Assembly (NCBI RefSeq): GCF_003367705.1
Contig: NZ_CP031425.1
Span: 868,001-932,000, forward strand
DNA: 64,000 nt
Direction of reading: 5' to 3'
Origin: Microbacterium foliorum
Lineage (GTDB): Bacteria > Actinomycetota > Actinomycetes > Actinomycetales > Microbacteriaceae
A program made the position numbers and the translations under genes. This document shows, in pieces, positions 1-16,356 of this stretch. Below the pieces are notes generated by a model that was not told where the DNA came from, did no database searches, and saw only the letters and a list, made by a program, of their open reading frames with translations. Numbering within the stretch: position 1 is the stretch's first letter; each line of letters starts with the position of its first letter.

Positions 1-1431
1 ACCGAGCCCGGCACGGCCGACCCCGCCCCGCTGCTCGCCGAGTCGTGGGAATCATCCGATGACGGCATGAGCCACACCTTCGCCCTGAAGGAGGACGTCA
101 CCTTCCACGACGGCACCCCCTTCAACGCCGAGGCCGTCTGCGCGAACTTCGACCGCTGGTACAACTGGACCGGCCTCGCCGCGTCCGAGGCGTTCGGCTA
201 CTACTACAACAAGCTCTTCAAGGGCTACGCGTCCGACCCGGCCAACGCCGTGTACAAGTCGTGCACCCCCGACGGCGACTACTCCGTGACGATCGAGCTC
301 AACAAGCCGTTCGCCGGCTTCGTCGCCTCGCTCTCGCTGCCCTCGTTCGGGATGCAGAGCCCGTCGGCCCTCCAGGAGTTCGGCGCCGACGACGTCAGCG
401 GCTCTGCCGAGGCACCCGTGCTGTCCGAGTACGCGATGGGTCACCCCGTCGGCACCGGCCCCTACCAGTTCGACGAGTGGGCGCCGGGTGAGCAGGTCTC
501 GCTCAAGGCCTACGGCGACTACTGGGGCGACGCCGGGCAGATCGACGAGATCATCTTCCGCACGATCGACGACCCGACCGCACGTCGCCAGGCTCTCGAG
601 TCCGGCTCGATCGACGGCTACGACCTGGTCGGCCCCGCCGACACCCAGGCGCTCGAGGACGACGGCTTCACCATGGTGTCGCGCCCTCCCTTCACGATCC
701 TCTACCTGGCGTTCAACCAGGCGATCCCCGAGCTGCAGGACCCCAAGGTCCGCGAGGCGCTCTCGTACGCGGTCGACAAGGACGCCCTGATCAGCCAGGT
801 CCTGCCCGAGGGCACCGAGAAGGCGATCGAGTTCGTCCCCGACACGGTCAACGGGTACAACCCCGACGTCACGACGTACGACTACGACCCCGAGAAGGCC
901 AAGTCCCTGCTGGCCGAGGCCGGCTACGACGAGTCCAACCCGCTGAAGCTCACCTTCAACTACCCGGTCAACGTCTCGCGTCCGTACATGCCGGACCCCG
1001 AGCAGATCTTCACGGTCCTGTCGTCGCAGCTCTCCGAGGTCGGCGTCGAGACCACCCCGGTCTCGGAGGAGTGGGTCGAGTACCTCGACCGCACCACCGG
1101 CACGTCGGATCACGGCATCCACCTGCTCGGCTGGACCGGCGACTACAACGACACCGACAACTTCGTCGGCGTCTTCTTCGGCCAGCAGAGCTCGGAGTGG
1201 GGCTTCGACAACCCCGAGCTGTTCCAGAAGCTGAACGAGGCTCGTGGCGTCTCCAACCTCGAGGACCAGACGGCCCTCTACGAGGAGATCAACGAGATGG
1301 TCGCGCAGTTCATCCCCGGCGTCCCGCTCGCGCACCCGGCTCCGACCCTCGCGTTCGACCCGCGTGTCAAGAGCTACCCCGCCAGCCCGGTGAACGACGA
1401 GGTCTTCACGGACATCGTCCTCACCGAGTAG
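1..1431 (+). CDS. Peptide ABC transporter substrate-binding protein (5' end outside window)
   Basis: The reading frame is open from base 1, so the signal peptide and N-terminus lie upstream; 476 residues are visible. It reads as a family 5 solute-binding protein (oligopeptide/dipeptide/nickel type): an early 'FHDGTPFNAEAV' block, 'GTGPYQFDEW' in the middle, and 'VREALSYAVDKDALI' followed by a C-terminal lobe. Such proteins are lipoproteins in Gram-positives and deliver peptides to a two-permease, two-ATPase importer, which is encoded just downstream. The substrate cannot be told from sequence. The gap to the first permease gene holds a repeat array that may separate expression of the abundant binding protein from the membrane components. 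Confidence 0.9.
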   Translation, partial: TEPGTADPAPLLAESWESSDDGMSHTFALKEDVTFHDGTPFNAEAVCANFDRWYNWTGLAASEAFGYYYNKLFKGYASDPANAVYKSCTPDGDYSVTIELNKPFAGFVASLSLPSFGMQSPSALQEFGADDVSGSAEAPVLSEYAMGHPVGTGPYQFDEWAPGEQVSLKAYGDYWGDAGQIDEIIFRTIDDPTARRQALESGSIDGYDLVGPADTQALEDDGFTMVSRPPFTILYLAFNQAIPELQDPKVREALSYAVDKDALISQVLPEGTEKAIEFVPDTVNGYNPDVTTYDYDPEKAKSLLAEAGYDESNPLKLTFNYPVNVSRPYMPDPEQIFTVLSSQLSEVGVETTPVSEEWVEYLDRTTGTSDHGIHLLGWTGDYNDTDNFVGVFFGQQSSEWGFDNPELFQKLNEARGVSNLEDQTALYEEINEMVAQFIPGVPLAHPAPTLAFDPRVKSYPASPVNDEVFTDIVLTE

Positions 1432-1450
1432 GTCCGACCCGACGCGAAAG

Positions 1451-1760
1451 CCCTTCGTCTCGTCGCTCCGCTACTCGCTCAGGGGCCGGCGCATTCGCTG
1501 CTCCTCGCTCAGGGCGGAACGCCAGCTCCTCCTCAGAGGCCGGAACACCAGCTGCTTACTCAGGGGCCGGAACACAAGCTCCTCCTCGGGGGCCGGAACA
1601 CTCGCTCCTTACTCAGGGGCCGGTGCTCCCGGCCCGTGAGCGGGCCGGTGCTCCCGGTCCGTGAGTGGGCCGGTGCTCCCGGTCCGTGAGTGGGCCGGTG
1701 CTCCGGTCCGTGAGTGGGCCGGTGCTCCCGGCCCCTGAGCGAGCGGAGCGAGACGAAGGG
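1451..1760. repeat. Imperfect tandem repeat array bounded by inverted arms
   Basis: The gap between the binding-protein and permease genes is filled with repeats. From about 1481 to 1620 there are five loose 24-30-bp units built on 'AGGGGCCGGAACAC' and 'CTCCTCCTC'. From about 1617 to 1740 there are five tighter units of about 25 bp built on 'GGGCCGGTGCTCCCGG' plus 'TCCGTGAGT', one with a 1-bp deletion. The array is framed by arms that are reverse complements of each other: 1451-1489 and 1728-1760 share CCCTTCGTCTCG, then CTCCGCT, then CGCTCAGGGGCCGG. The arms could fold into a long stem acting as an attenuator or mRNA stabiliser, or they could be a REP-type repeat that has expanded. Confidence 0.75.
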
Positions 1761-1785
1761 TCCGCACCCGATCAACGGAGACCTC

Positions 1786-2790
1786 TTGCTGCGCACCATC
1801 GGCAGGCGACTGCTTTTCCTCATGCCCACCCTCATCGGGCTCAGCATCCTGCTGTTCGCCTGGGTCAGGGCCCTGCCCGGCGGACCCGCGGTCGCGCTTC
1901 TCGGTGAGAAGGCGACCCCGGACGCCGTGGCCAGGGTCAACGAGCTCTACGGATTCGACCGACCGATCCTCGAGCAGTACTTCATCTGGGTCGGCCGCCT
2001 CCTCCAGGGGGACTTCGGCACGTCGATCCAGACGAACCGTCCCGTGGTGGAGGAGTTCTTCCGCCGCTTCCCCGCGACGATCGAGCTGAGCGTGCTCGCC
2101 CTGATCTTCGCGGTCGGCGTCGGCATCCCTCTCGGATACTGGGCGGCACGACGCCACGGCAAGTTCACCGATCACGCATCCGTGGTCCTGAGCCTGGTCG
2201 GCATCACCATCCCGGTCTTCTTCCTGGCCTTCATCCTGAAGTACGTCTTCGCGGTGCAGCTGGGCTGGCTGCCGTCGGACGGACGGCAGAACCCGCGCAT
2301 CGATGCGACGCATCCCACGGGGTTCTACGTGTGGGACGGCATCATCACCGGCGAGTTCGACGCCGCGTGGGATGCGATCCTGCATCTCGTGCTCCCGGCG
2401 CTCGCACTCGGCACGATCCCGCTGGCGATCATCGTCCGCATCACGAGGGCCAGCGTGCTCGAGGTGCAGAACGCCGACTACGTGCGCACCGGTCGCGCGA
2501 AGGGTGTCGGCGCCTCCACGTTGCGCAGTCGCTTCATCCTGCGTAACGCCATGCTGCCGGTGATCACGACGATCGGCCTGCAGACAGGGCTGCTGATCTC
2601 GGGGGCGGTGCTCACCGAGACGGTGTTCGCGTTCCCCGGCATCGGCTCGTTCCTGGCACGGGCGATCTTCACGCGCGACTTCCCCGTGCTGCAGGGCTTC
2701 ATCATCTTCATCGCCATCGCGTACGCGCTGATCAACCTCGCAGTCGACGTGTCCTACAGCTTCATCGATCCGAGAGTGCGGGTGCAGTGA
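1786..2790 (+). CDS. Peptide ABC transporter permease, DppB/OppB type
   Basis: This inner-membrane permease forms half of the transmembrane channel for the importer. The chosen start is TTG at 1786 (LRTIGRRLLFLMPTLIG), 5 nt after CGGAG. An upstream ATG at 1714 would add 24 residues encoded by the repeat array and is unlikely. At 334 residues it has the normal length. It shows the N-terminal helix and LPGGP segment of DppB proteins, later hydrophobic helices, and the cytoplasmic EAA loop region ('DYVRTGRAKGVG') that docks on the ATPase. It ends 34 bp before the DppC-type gene. Confidence 0.9.
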   Translation: MLRTIGRRLLFLMPTLIGLSILLFAWVRALPGGPAVALLGEKATPDAVARVNELYGFDRPILEQYFIWVGRLLQGDFGTSIQTNRPVVEEFFRRFPATIELSVLALIFAVGVGIPLGYWAARRHGKFTDHASVVLSLVGITIPVFFLAFILKYVFAVQLGWLPSDGRQNPRIDATHPTGFYVWDGIITGEFDAAWDAILHLVLPALALGTIPLAIIVRITRASVLEVQNADYVRTGRAKGVGASTLRSRFILRNAMLPVITTIGLQTGLLISGAVLTETVFAFPGIGSFLARAIFTRDFPVLQGFIIFIAIAYALINLAVDVSYSFIDPRVRVQ

Positions 2791-2824
2791 TGTCCCGTCT
2801 CGTTCCCCGAAAAGAGGTGACGTC

Positions 2825-3775
2825 ATGAGCGTCGCACTCCCACCCGCACAGGGCGGCGGTCTGATCGACACCGTCTCGATCGCCCAGTCCGATCTCAAAG
2901 AGGGGCCGGGCGGCTTCTGGCACGACGTCTTCCGCCGGCTGCGCCGCAATCCCACGGCCTGGATCGGCGCGGGCATCGTGCTCGCGTTCCTGCTCGTGGC
3001 GGCGCTCGCGCCGCTGCTCGCCCCGTATCCCGAGACGGCGCTTCCCGGGGCGAAGTTCATCACTCCGACGAACATCCCCGGACCCGGCGAGATGCCCGAG
3101 TTCCCGCTCGGCCTCGACCGCTTCGGCGGCGACGTGCTCTCGAAGCTCATCTGGGGGGCGCAGGCCTCGCTGCTGGTCGGCGTGATCTCGACGGCCCTCG
3201 GCCTCGTCGGCGGGATGGTGCTCGGGCTGTTGGCCGGCACCTTCGGCGGGTGGGTCGACACGCTCATCATGCGCGTCGTCGACATCATCCTGTCGGTGCC
3301 GAACCTGCTGCTCGCGGTCTCGATCGCGGCGATCCTCGGCCAGACGCCTTTCGCGGTGATGATCGCGATCGGTGCATCGCAGGTGCCGATCTTCGCCCGG
3401 CTTCTGCGCGCGTCGATGCTGCAGCAGCGATCGAGCGACTACGTGCTGTCCGCGCAGACGCTGGGCCTCGGACGCGGCCAGATCACCATGTCGCACGTGC
3501 TGCCGAACGCCATCGGACCCGTCATCGTGCAGGGCACGCTGACGCTCGCGACCGCGGTCATCGATGCCGCGGCGCTGTCGTTCCTCGGCCTCGGCGGCGG
3601 TCGCCCCGAGACGGCCGAGTGGGGGCGCATGCTCACGTATGCGCAGGCGGAGCTCGCGATCGCCCCGTGGCTGGCCTTCCTGCCCGGTATCTGCATCGCG
3701 GTGACCGCGCTGGGCTTCACCCTGTTCGGTGAGGCGCTGCGCGAGGCCATGGACCCGAGGACGAGAGCACGATGA
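2825..3775 (+). CDS. Peptide ABC transporter permease, DppC/OppC type
   Basis: This is the second channel subunit, 316 residues. Features of the DppC family are the cytoplasmic N-terminus followed by 'FRRLRRNPTAWIGAGIVLAFLL', the 'PLGLDRFGGDVLSKLIWGAQ' type segment after the first helix, and the EAA-like loop ('DYVLSAQTLGLGRGQI'). The ATG at 2825 follows AAAGAGGTGACGTC, giving a ribosome-binding site. Its stop overlaps the ATPase gene start by 4 nt (ATGA), so the two are probably translationally coupled. Confidence 0.9.
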   Translation: MSVALPPAQGGGLIDTVSIAQSDLKEGPGGFWHDVFRRLRRNPTAWIGAGIVLAFLLVAALAPLLAPYPETALPGAKFITPTNIPGPGEMPEFPLGLDRFGGDVLSKLIWGAQASLLVGVISTALGLVGGMVLGLLAGTFGGWVDTLIMRVVDIILSVPNLLLAVSIAAILGQTPFAVMIAIGASQVPIFARLLRASMLQQRSSDYVLSAQTLGLGRGQITMSHVLPNAIGPVIVQGTLTLATAVIDAAALSFLGLGGGRPETAEWGRMLTYAQAELAIAPWLAFLPGICIAVTALGFTLFGEALREAMDPRTRAR

Positions 3776-5481
3776 ACGCTGCGAAAGAGAACACTGTGCC
3801 CGACGCCCCCCTGCTGTCGGTCGAAGGGCTGGCCGTCGATTTCGCCACGATGGACGGCGTCGTGCATGCCGTCGAGGGCGTCGACCTCGAGATCGCACCG
3901 GGGCAGACCGTCGCCATCGTGGGGGAGTCGGGGTCGGGCAAGTCGACGACCGCGATGGCCATCATCGGGTTGCTCGCCGGGGGAGGGCGCGTCGCCTCCG
4001 GCAGCATCCGGCTCGACGGGCGCGACATCACCCACGCTCCCGAGAGCGCCCTGCGGTCGATCCGCGGGCGCGACATCGGCCTGGTGCCGCAGGACCCGAT
4101 GTCGAACCTCAACCCGGTCGCCAAGATCGGCACGCAGGTGGCCGAGACCCTTCTCGCGCACGGACTGGCCACACGGCAGAACGTGCAGCAGAAGGTCGTC
4201 GAGGCTCTGACGGCCGCGGGGCTGCCGGATCCGGAGCGCCGCGCGAAGCAGTATCCGCACGAGTTCTCCGGGGGCATGCGCCAACGGGCCCTGATCGCGA
4301 TCGGACTCGCCTGCAAGCCGCGCCTGCTGATCGCCGACGAGCCCACGAGCGCGCTCGACGTGACGGTGCAGCAGACGATCCTCGATCAGATCGGCGCGAT
4401 GACGCGGGAGCTCGGCACCGCCGTCCTCCTCATCACGCACGACCTCGGTCTCGCCGCGGAGCGTGCGGAGCGGGTCATCGTGATGCACCGCGGCAAGGTC
4501 GTGGAGCAGGGGCCGGCGAAGCAGATCCTCGAGGATCCGCAGCATCCGTACACGCAGTCGCTGGTGAAGGCGGCGCCGTCGGTCGCGGCGGCGCGGCTGC
4601 GACCCGAGGCCTTCCATGCCGAGGATCGTCCGTCGGCCGCAGAAGAGACGACGGATGCCGGGACGCCCGCCGCCGTCGCCGCCGACAACATCGTCGAGAT
4701 CGAGAACCTCACGAAGGTGTATCCGGTGCGCGGCCAGAAGGAGGACTTCGTCGCCGTGAACGACGTGTCGCTGGCGATCCCTCGTGGCGAGACCGTCGCG
4801 ATCGTGGGGGAGTCCGGCTCGGGCAAGACCACGACCGCACGGATGCTGTTGAAGATCATCGAGCCGACGAGCGGTCTGATCCGCTACGAGGGCAAGGACG
4901 TCGCCTCGCTCAGCCGTGCGGAGACGAAGGCCTTCCGCCAGCGCGTGCAGCCGATCTTCCAGGATCCGTATTCGAGCCTGAACCCGATGTTCACGATCGA
5001 GCGGCTGATCTCCGAGCCTCTCGACTTCTACCGTCGGGGCAGCACTGCGGATCGACGTACACGGGTGCGCAAGCTCCTCGACGACGTCGCCCTTCCGCAG
5101 TCGATGCTGAGGCGGTATCCGTCCGAGCTGTCGGGTGGTCAGCGGCAGCGCGTGGCGATCGCCAGGGCGCTGGCGCTGTCGCCCGAGCTGATCGTGTGCG
5201 ATGAGCCGGTCTCGGCGCTCGACGTGCTCGTGCAGGACCAGATCCTCACGCTGCTCGGCGATCTGCAGTCCGAGTACGGGCTCAGCTACCTGTTCATCTC
5301 GCACGACCTCGCGGTGGTGCGGCTGATCAGCGACTACGTGTGCGTGATGAAGGACGGATCGCTGGTCGAGGCGGCCTCGTCCGAGGAGATCTTCACCAAC
5401 CCGCGTGATCCGTACACGCGGCGTCTGCTGGCCTCGATCCCCGGCAACGAGCTCAACATCGCGAGCGCGACCGGAGTCTGA
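3772..5481 (+). CDS. Fused two-domain peptide ABC transporter ATPase (DppD-DppF type)
   Basis: One 569-residue protein carries both nucleotide-binding domains. Domain 1 has its Walker A at residues 51-60 (GESGSGKSTT), a signature FSGGMRQRALIAIG and a Walker B ending in DEPTSALD. Domain 2, after a linker rich in Ala and Glu, has GESGSGKTTT, LSGGQRQRVAIARA and DEPVSALD. Both end with the usual 'HPYTQSLV' / 'DPYTRRLLASIP' peptide-transporter motifs. Fusion of the D and F subunits is common in actinobacteria. It couples ATP hydrolysis to import through the two preceding permeases. A GTG at 3796 is an alternative start. Confidence 0.92.
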   Translation: MNAAKENTVPDAPLLSVEGLAVDFATMDGVVHAVEGVDLEIAPGQTVAIVGESGSGKSTTAMAIIGLLAGGGRVASGSIRLDGRDITHAPESALRSIRGRDIGLVPQDPMSNLNPVAKIGTQVAETLLAHGLATRQNVQQKVVEALTAAGLPDPERRAKQYPHEFSGGMRQRALIAIGLACKPRLLIADEPTSALDVTVQQTILDQIGAMTRELGTAVLLITHDLGLAAERAERVIVMHRGKVVEQGPAKQILEDPQHPYTQSLVKAAPSVAAARLRPEAFHAEDRPSAAEETTDAGTPAAVAADNIVEIENLTKVYPVRGQKEDFVAVNDVSLAIPRGETVAIVGESGSGKTTTARMLLKIIEPTSGLIRYEGKDVASLSRAETKAFRQRVQPIFQDPYSSLNPMFTIERLISEPLDFYRRGSTADRRTRVRKLLDDVALPQSMLRRYPSELSGGQRQRVAIARALALSPELIVCDEPVSALDVLVQDQILTLLGDLQSEYGLSYLFISHDLAVVRLISDYVCVMKDGSLVEAASSEEIFTNPRDPYTRRLLASIPGNELNIASATGV

Positions 5482-5488
5482 GCGCGCG

Positions 5489-5538
5489 GACCACGGTGCC
5501 GTCGCCGCCGCTCAGGCGACGACGACGGCACCGTGGTC
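5489..5538 (+). terminator. Hairpin after the peptide transporter operon
   Basis: GACCACGGTGCCGTCGCC at 5489-5506 pairs with the reverse complement ending at 5538 (GACGGCACCGTGGTC). This gives a stem of about 15 bp eight bases after the ATPase stop. No T-run follows, which is usual for high-GC actinobacterial terminators. Confidence 0.6.
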
Positions 5539-5601
5539 GCATCCGCACCACGTCCCGGGGCCGCCAATACCGCAGCATTCGAGATAGGTCAAGGACTGCA
5601 C

Positions 5602-5630
5602 TTGCCATGTCGCCGTATCGCGCGTATAGT
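5602..5630 (+). promoter_or_regulatory. Probable housekeeping promoter of rpoB-rpoC
   Basis: TTGCCA at 5602-5607 and TATAGT at 5625-5630 are separated by exactly 17 nt, a strong match to the primary sigma factor consensus in actinobacteria. The predicted transcript starts near 5637 and has a leader of about 120 nt before the rpoB start codon. Confidence 0.6.
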
Positions 5631-5756
5631 CGGTAGTTGCGCTCGCTTCTCCATGCCCTCATATGGTGGTCGGCATTTCGTTGAGCTTCTGAGCGCACAC
5701 TCCACCTGACGACAAAGGAATCGAGAAGCCCTGCGGGGCTCACGGAGGTTATTCCC

Positions 5757-9260
<3,504 letters not shown>

Positions 9261-9345
9261 GGCCCAGGTCGCCGTCCGGGCATGACGCTCGGACGGCGGC
9301 CCGCCTCCCCGATTTCTTCAGAAGAATTCCTACACAGGAGAATTT

Positions 9346-13221
<3,876 letters not shown>

Positions 13222-13252
13222 TCGAGACGATCTGACGTACTGAGTGAGTGAG

Positions 13253-13281
13253 AAGGCCCCGGGCGATCTGCCCGGGGCCTT
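13253..13281 (+). terminator. Terminator after rpoC
   Basis: AAGGCCCCGGGC (13253-13264) and GCCCGGGGCCTT (13270-13281) form a perfect 12-bp stem with a 5-nt loop, followed by CTTCGTGT. It closes the rpoBC operon and faces the convergent lipoprotein gene. Confidence 0.85.
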
Positions 13282-13316
13282 CTTCGTGTCCGGGTGCTTC
13301 TTCGTGCCCGACTTGA

Positions 13317-13919
13317 TCAGTCGAACAGGTGCGCGACGATGCTCGAGGTGTAGCCCTCGGGGGAGAGATTGGAGTACCGCGTGTCGATCAGGATGTCGTC
13401 GCGCCAGAACAGCGTGCGTCCGTCGGTGACGGGATACTGCGTGTTCGGCCAGGTTTTCTCGCACCGCGTGCCGTCGTCGGGCGTGAAGCAGGTGAAGCCC
13501 TCGTTCGTGACGAGCGCGTTGAGCATGTCGAGCGCAGGGCCGCGGTTCATGCCTGACACGGTGGTCACGAGGTTGGTGGTGTCGGCACCGGGGTCGCCCC
13601 AGATGCAGGTGAGGGTACCGTCGTCTCCGACGCCCGAGGGGCCGAAGGCCGCATCGTTCAGAGGGATGCCGTCGAGCTGCGCGAGGACGGCGTCCGAGAG
13701 GATGGCGCGGCAGTCGGTGGGAAGAGCGATCGGGGTGGCGGTCGGTGTCGGCGAGGCTGTCGGCGAAGGGCTCGACGTGCCCTCCGGGTCTGCGCTCGTG
13801 GACGTGTCGGGGGAGGCGCTCGCGCCACCGGAATCGGACCCGCCGCCGGGCGCCCCGCAGCCGGCCAAGACAGCGGTGAGCAGGAGAGCCGCAGCGCCGG
13901 CGGCGAGTCGCGCGTTCAT
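13317..13919 (-). CDS. Putative secreted lipoprotein of unknown function
   Basis: 200 residues starting at ATG 13917-13919 (MNARLAAG). The N-terminus has a signal peptide ending in a lipobox (LTAVLAGC), then a Ser/Pro/Thr/Gly-rich linker of about 50 residues, then a globular domain with four cysteines (DCRAIL, LTCIWG, FTCFTPDDGTRCEK) that probably form disulfides outside the cell. I do not recognise the domain. It resembles the many actinobacterial DUF-type lipoproteins with a linker and small extracytoplasmic domain. It lies convergent to rpoC and divergent from the sugar kinase, whose start is about 90 bp away. Confidence 0.75.
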   Translation of the reverse strand: MNARLAAGAAALLLTAVLAGCGAPGGGSDSGGASASPDTSTSADPEGTSSPSPTASPTPTATPIALPTDCRAILSDAVLAQLDGIPLNDAAFGPSGVGDDGTLTCIWGDPGADTTNLVTTVSGMNRGPALDMLNALVTNEGFTCFTPDDGTRCEKTWPNTQYPVTDGRTLFWRDDILIDTRYSNLSPEGYTSSIVAHLFD

Positions 13920-14005
13920 GCGCTCACCGTAGCGCGCGGTCCAGGCCCCGCGGCGCAGGCAGACCGTGCCGACGCGGAAGCTCGTGGCGCGGTAGTCTCG
14001 GCGGA

Positions 14006-14935
14006 ATGAGTGATGAATCCTCCCGAGCATCCGGCGCCGTCGTGATCGGCGATGCGCTGATCGATGAGATCCGCGGCGATGGCGGCGTGCGAGAGCTGGT
14101 CGGCGGCGCTGCGCTGAACGTCGCGGTGGGGCTGCGTCGCCTCGGTGTTCCGACGACGCTCATCGCCATGGTCGGCGATGACGAGGCGGGAGCCCACATC
14201 CGCGAATACCTCGACGACCACGGCGTGACGCTGATCTCGAGCACCGCGCCGAACGGCTCGTCCCGGGCGATCGTCGAACGCGGTGCAGACGGCGAACCCG
14301 TGTACGTCTTCAACGAGGCGGCGCAGCGGCGCAGCATCCGCTACTCGGAGGAGGCCGTGCGGGCGATCTCGGACGCCGGACTCGTCGCCGTCAGCTGCTT
14401 CCCCTTCGACGTCCCTGCCGAGGTCGACGCCCTCGTCGACGCCGTGGGCGATGCGCGCCTGGCGATCGATCCCAACCCCCGAGCGGGGATGCTGAGCGAT
14501 CGGGAGGAGTTCGTGCGCGGGTTCGAGCGCGTGGCCGCGGGGGCATCGATCGTCAAGGTCGGGGCCGACGACGCGGGTCTCCTGTACGACGGCGATCTCG
14601 ACGCGCTGCGTGCCCGCCTGCGCGCTCTCGGCGTGCGCGCGGTCCTCGCGACCGCGGGGGCCGACGGCGCGACGCTCGAGACGGACGGCGCCGTCGTCAC
14701 CGCACCGATCTCCTCGCTGCCCGGCCCAGTCGTCGACACCGTCGGGGCAGGCGATGCGACGTTGGCGGCGGTGGCTGCGGGCCTCGCGGACGGCACCCCC
14801 GTGGATGCCGAGAGATGGCGGCGGATCCTCGTGCGAGCCATGGATGTCGCAGCCGCCACGTGTCGAGCGGAGGGCGGTCTGCTGCGCACCCCGGAGTCCC
14901 TGGCCGATGCGGACAGGGGAGTCTTCGGCAGCTGA
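14006..14935 (+). CDS. PfkB-family carbohydrate kinase
   Basis: 309 residues. It has the ribokinase-fold signatures: an N-terminal substrate-binding glycine region ('GGAALNVAVGLRRLG') and the C-terminal ATP/anion-hole motif DTVGAGDATLAA with the catalytic Asp. These enzymes phosphorylate sugars such as ribose, fructose or ketodeoxygluconate, or nucleosides; nothing here decides which. It is transcribed alone toward tRNA-Tyr and has no transporter or regulator beside it. Confidence 0.85.
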   Translation: MSDESSRASGAVVIGDALIDEIRGDGGVRELVGGAALNVAVGLRRLGVPTTLIAMVGDDEAGAHIREYLDDHGVTLISSTAPNGSSRAIVERGADGEPVYVFNEAAQRRSIRYSEEAVRAISDAGLVAVSCFPFDVPAEVDALVDAVGDARLAIDPNPRAGMLSDREEFVRGFERVAAGASIVKVGADDAGLLYDGDLDALRARLRALGVRAVLATAGADGATLETDGAVVTAPISSLPGPVVDTVGAGDATLAAVAAGLADGTPVDAERWRRILVRAMDVAAATCRAEGGLLRTPESLADADRGVFGS

Positions 14936-15021
14936 CGGGCCGATTTCTCGCGCCCGCCTCCGGCAGGTATGATTATCTATCGTGCCCCCGGTTGGCTGTT
15001 CAAGTCGGACGGGTGTGCAAT

Positions 15022-15106
15022 GGCGAGTTACCCAAGCGGCCAAAGGGATCTGACTGTAAATCAGACTGCTCAGCATTCGGGGGTTCGAATCCCTCACTCG
15101 CCACCA
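15022..15106 (+). tRNA. tRNA-Tyr (anticodon GTA), CCA encoded
   Basis: Acceptor stem GGCGAGT (15022-15028) pairs with ACTCGCC (15096-15102), followed by A and an encoded CCA (15104-15106). The anticodon loop is CTGTAAA with GTA. A long variable arm fits a class II tRNA, and the T-arm reads GGGGGTTCGAATCCC. The accessory region begins directly downstream, so this gene is a plausible integration landmark. I found no second copy of its 3' end in the window. Confidence 0.95.
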
Positions 15107-15168
15107 CCACGGGGTGTTCCCGGAACTCAGGAAAATCATTCCCGTAACTCGGAACACCAGGTCACAGC

Positions 15169-15199
15169 AGGAAAGCCGCCGAAATCCGGCGGCTTTCCT
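15169..15199 (+). terminator. Terminator after tRNA-Tyr
   Basis: AGGAAAGCCGCCG (15169-15181) and CGGCGGCTTTCCT (15187-15199) form a perfect 13-bp stem with a 5-nt loop. Confidence 0.8.
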
Positions 15200-15253
15200 C
15201 GTTTCTGAGTCGAACGGAGGCCCTTCGGTTGCCCGATCCGGCCAAGACTTCGT

Positions 15254-15682
15254 TCAGTACTGTCCGGGATCTACGGGACCTTCGACGACGAGCACCGTGA
15301 CATAAAGAGTGAAGTCGACGTCGGAGCGAGGCTTCAGAGAGCCAGCCGCCGAAATCTCGTAGCGAACCGACCAGTCCTCAGGCTCGAGGCTGAGGTCCGC
15401 TGCCTGCCGAAGAATCTCCTGCCTCAGGGCGGGGAGCACGTTGTTGACGAGCTCATGTCCCGCTGCCTCATCGGTTGCGCGTTCGCGGATGATGCGGCTG
15501 CGGGCGTCGAGAAGTGGTGAATCGCTTTGAACCTTGGCGGGGAACATCTCGACGAGACGCGCGTGTAGCTGAGACCCAAGCTCTTCCTCATAACGAGTTT
15601 CTGCAGTTTCTGGTTCGAAACTCTCGGCGTTGTCGTCCGACCAGATGTCGTCTTCGCTCTCGTATTCAGTCACGTCGATCAT
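15254..15682 (-). CDS. Hypothetical acidic protein
   Basis: 142 residues, start ATG (MIDVTEYESEDD). The first 35 residues are highly acidic. The rest is predicted mixed alpha/beta with 'ARSRIIRERATDEAAGHELVNNVLPALR' likely helical. No transmembrane segment and no domain I recognise. It is transcribed away from the next gene, whose ATG is about 80 bp beyond its start, so the two share a divergent promoter region. It is the first gene of the accessory region after tRNA-Tyr. Confidence 0.55.
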   Translation of the reverse strand: MIDVTEYESEDDIWSDDNAESFEPETAETRYEEELGSQLHARLVEMFPAKVQSDSPLLDARSRIIRERATDEAAGHELVNNVLPALRQEILRQAADLSLEPEDWSVRYEISAAGSLKPRSDVDFTLYVTVLVVEGPVDPGQY

Positions 15683-15762
15683 GGTTCCATCATGCTCTGA
15701 TCCCGGGTCGGAGTATCCGTGCCGGTCGTGCTGGTGGGCGGGTTCCTGCTCGTCTTGGGGCC

Positions 15763-16356
15763 ATGCGCGTCGTGAAAAGAAGCAAGAATGCGAACGCGCG
15801 GCTCGCGACGTGGAGTCATCTCGTCACGCTGATCTCCCAGCGTGATCCTGAGGCGTCCCTCGCGCTGGTGACGACCGCTTCCGCCCTGGGGCGAAGCTCC
15901 GTATACAACCGAGTGCGCGTTTCCGATGGGTCGCTTGCGCTGCGTACGGTGGGGTTCACCCAGGGGACGGGCGATTTTCATTTCTCCGGAGAGGTGTACG
16001 ACCTTCTTGCTGAGGCCGCCCGTCGGGAGATGGGGGAGGATATCGCAACCCACCGGCACGAAAATTGGGGGACCGGATTCAGAAATCGTCGAGAGGTCAT
16101 CCAGCGCGGACTCTCCGCTGTCGGATTGAGCCCATCGCGGTTCCGGATGCATGGGGTGCAGCGTGAAGTCTTCCTTGCGCCACTCGCACGAAACAGCCTC
16201 GAATGGCTGAGGGGAGATGACTCACACCTAGAGTGGGTGTCGTCGCCGGTTGAGGAGCTCGCCTCCTGGTGGAAACACAAGTGGATGCTTCCGCGTGCGG
16301 ACAGAGTGCACACCTGGCGCGAGTTCACTCCCGATTCGTGGAGGCTTTGGAGTTAG
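15763..16356 (+). CDS. Hypothetical protein
   Basis: 197 residues from ATG 15763 (MRVVKRSKNANARL). A basic N-terminus precedes a region with 'FHFSGEVYDLLAEAARREMG' and 'RHENWGTGFRNRREVIQRGL', and the C-terminus is tryptophan-rich (ASWWKHKW, HTWREF, DSWRLW). There is no signal peptide and no family I can name. The 3' end overlaps the convergent gene ending at 16325 by 32 bp, which suggests that one of the two is recently acquired or has an extended end. Confidence 0.55.
   Translation: MRVVKRSKNANARLATWSHLVTLISQRDPEASLALVTTASALGRSSVYNRVRVSDGSLALRTVGFTQGTGDFHFSGEVYDLLAEAARREMGEDIATHRHENWGTGFRNRREVIQRGLSAVGLSPSRFRMHGVQREVFLAPLARNSLEWLRGDDSHLEWVSSPVEELASWWKHKWMLPRADRVHTWREFTPDSWRLWS

Noticed and set aside
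1481..1740. Repeat array as a CRISPR
   Set aside because: Units are contiguous, imperfect and of unequal length with no unique spacers, and no cas genes are near.
15081..15106. Search for a duplicate of the tRNA-Tyr 3' end as a right attachment site
   Set aside because: No matching copy seen in the window, so no attachment pair is claimed.
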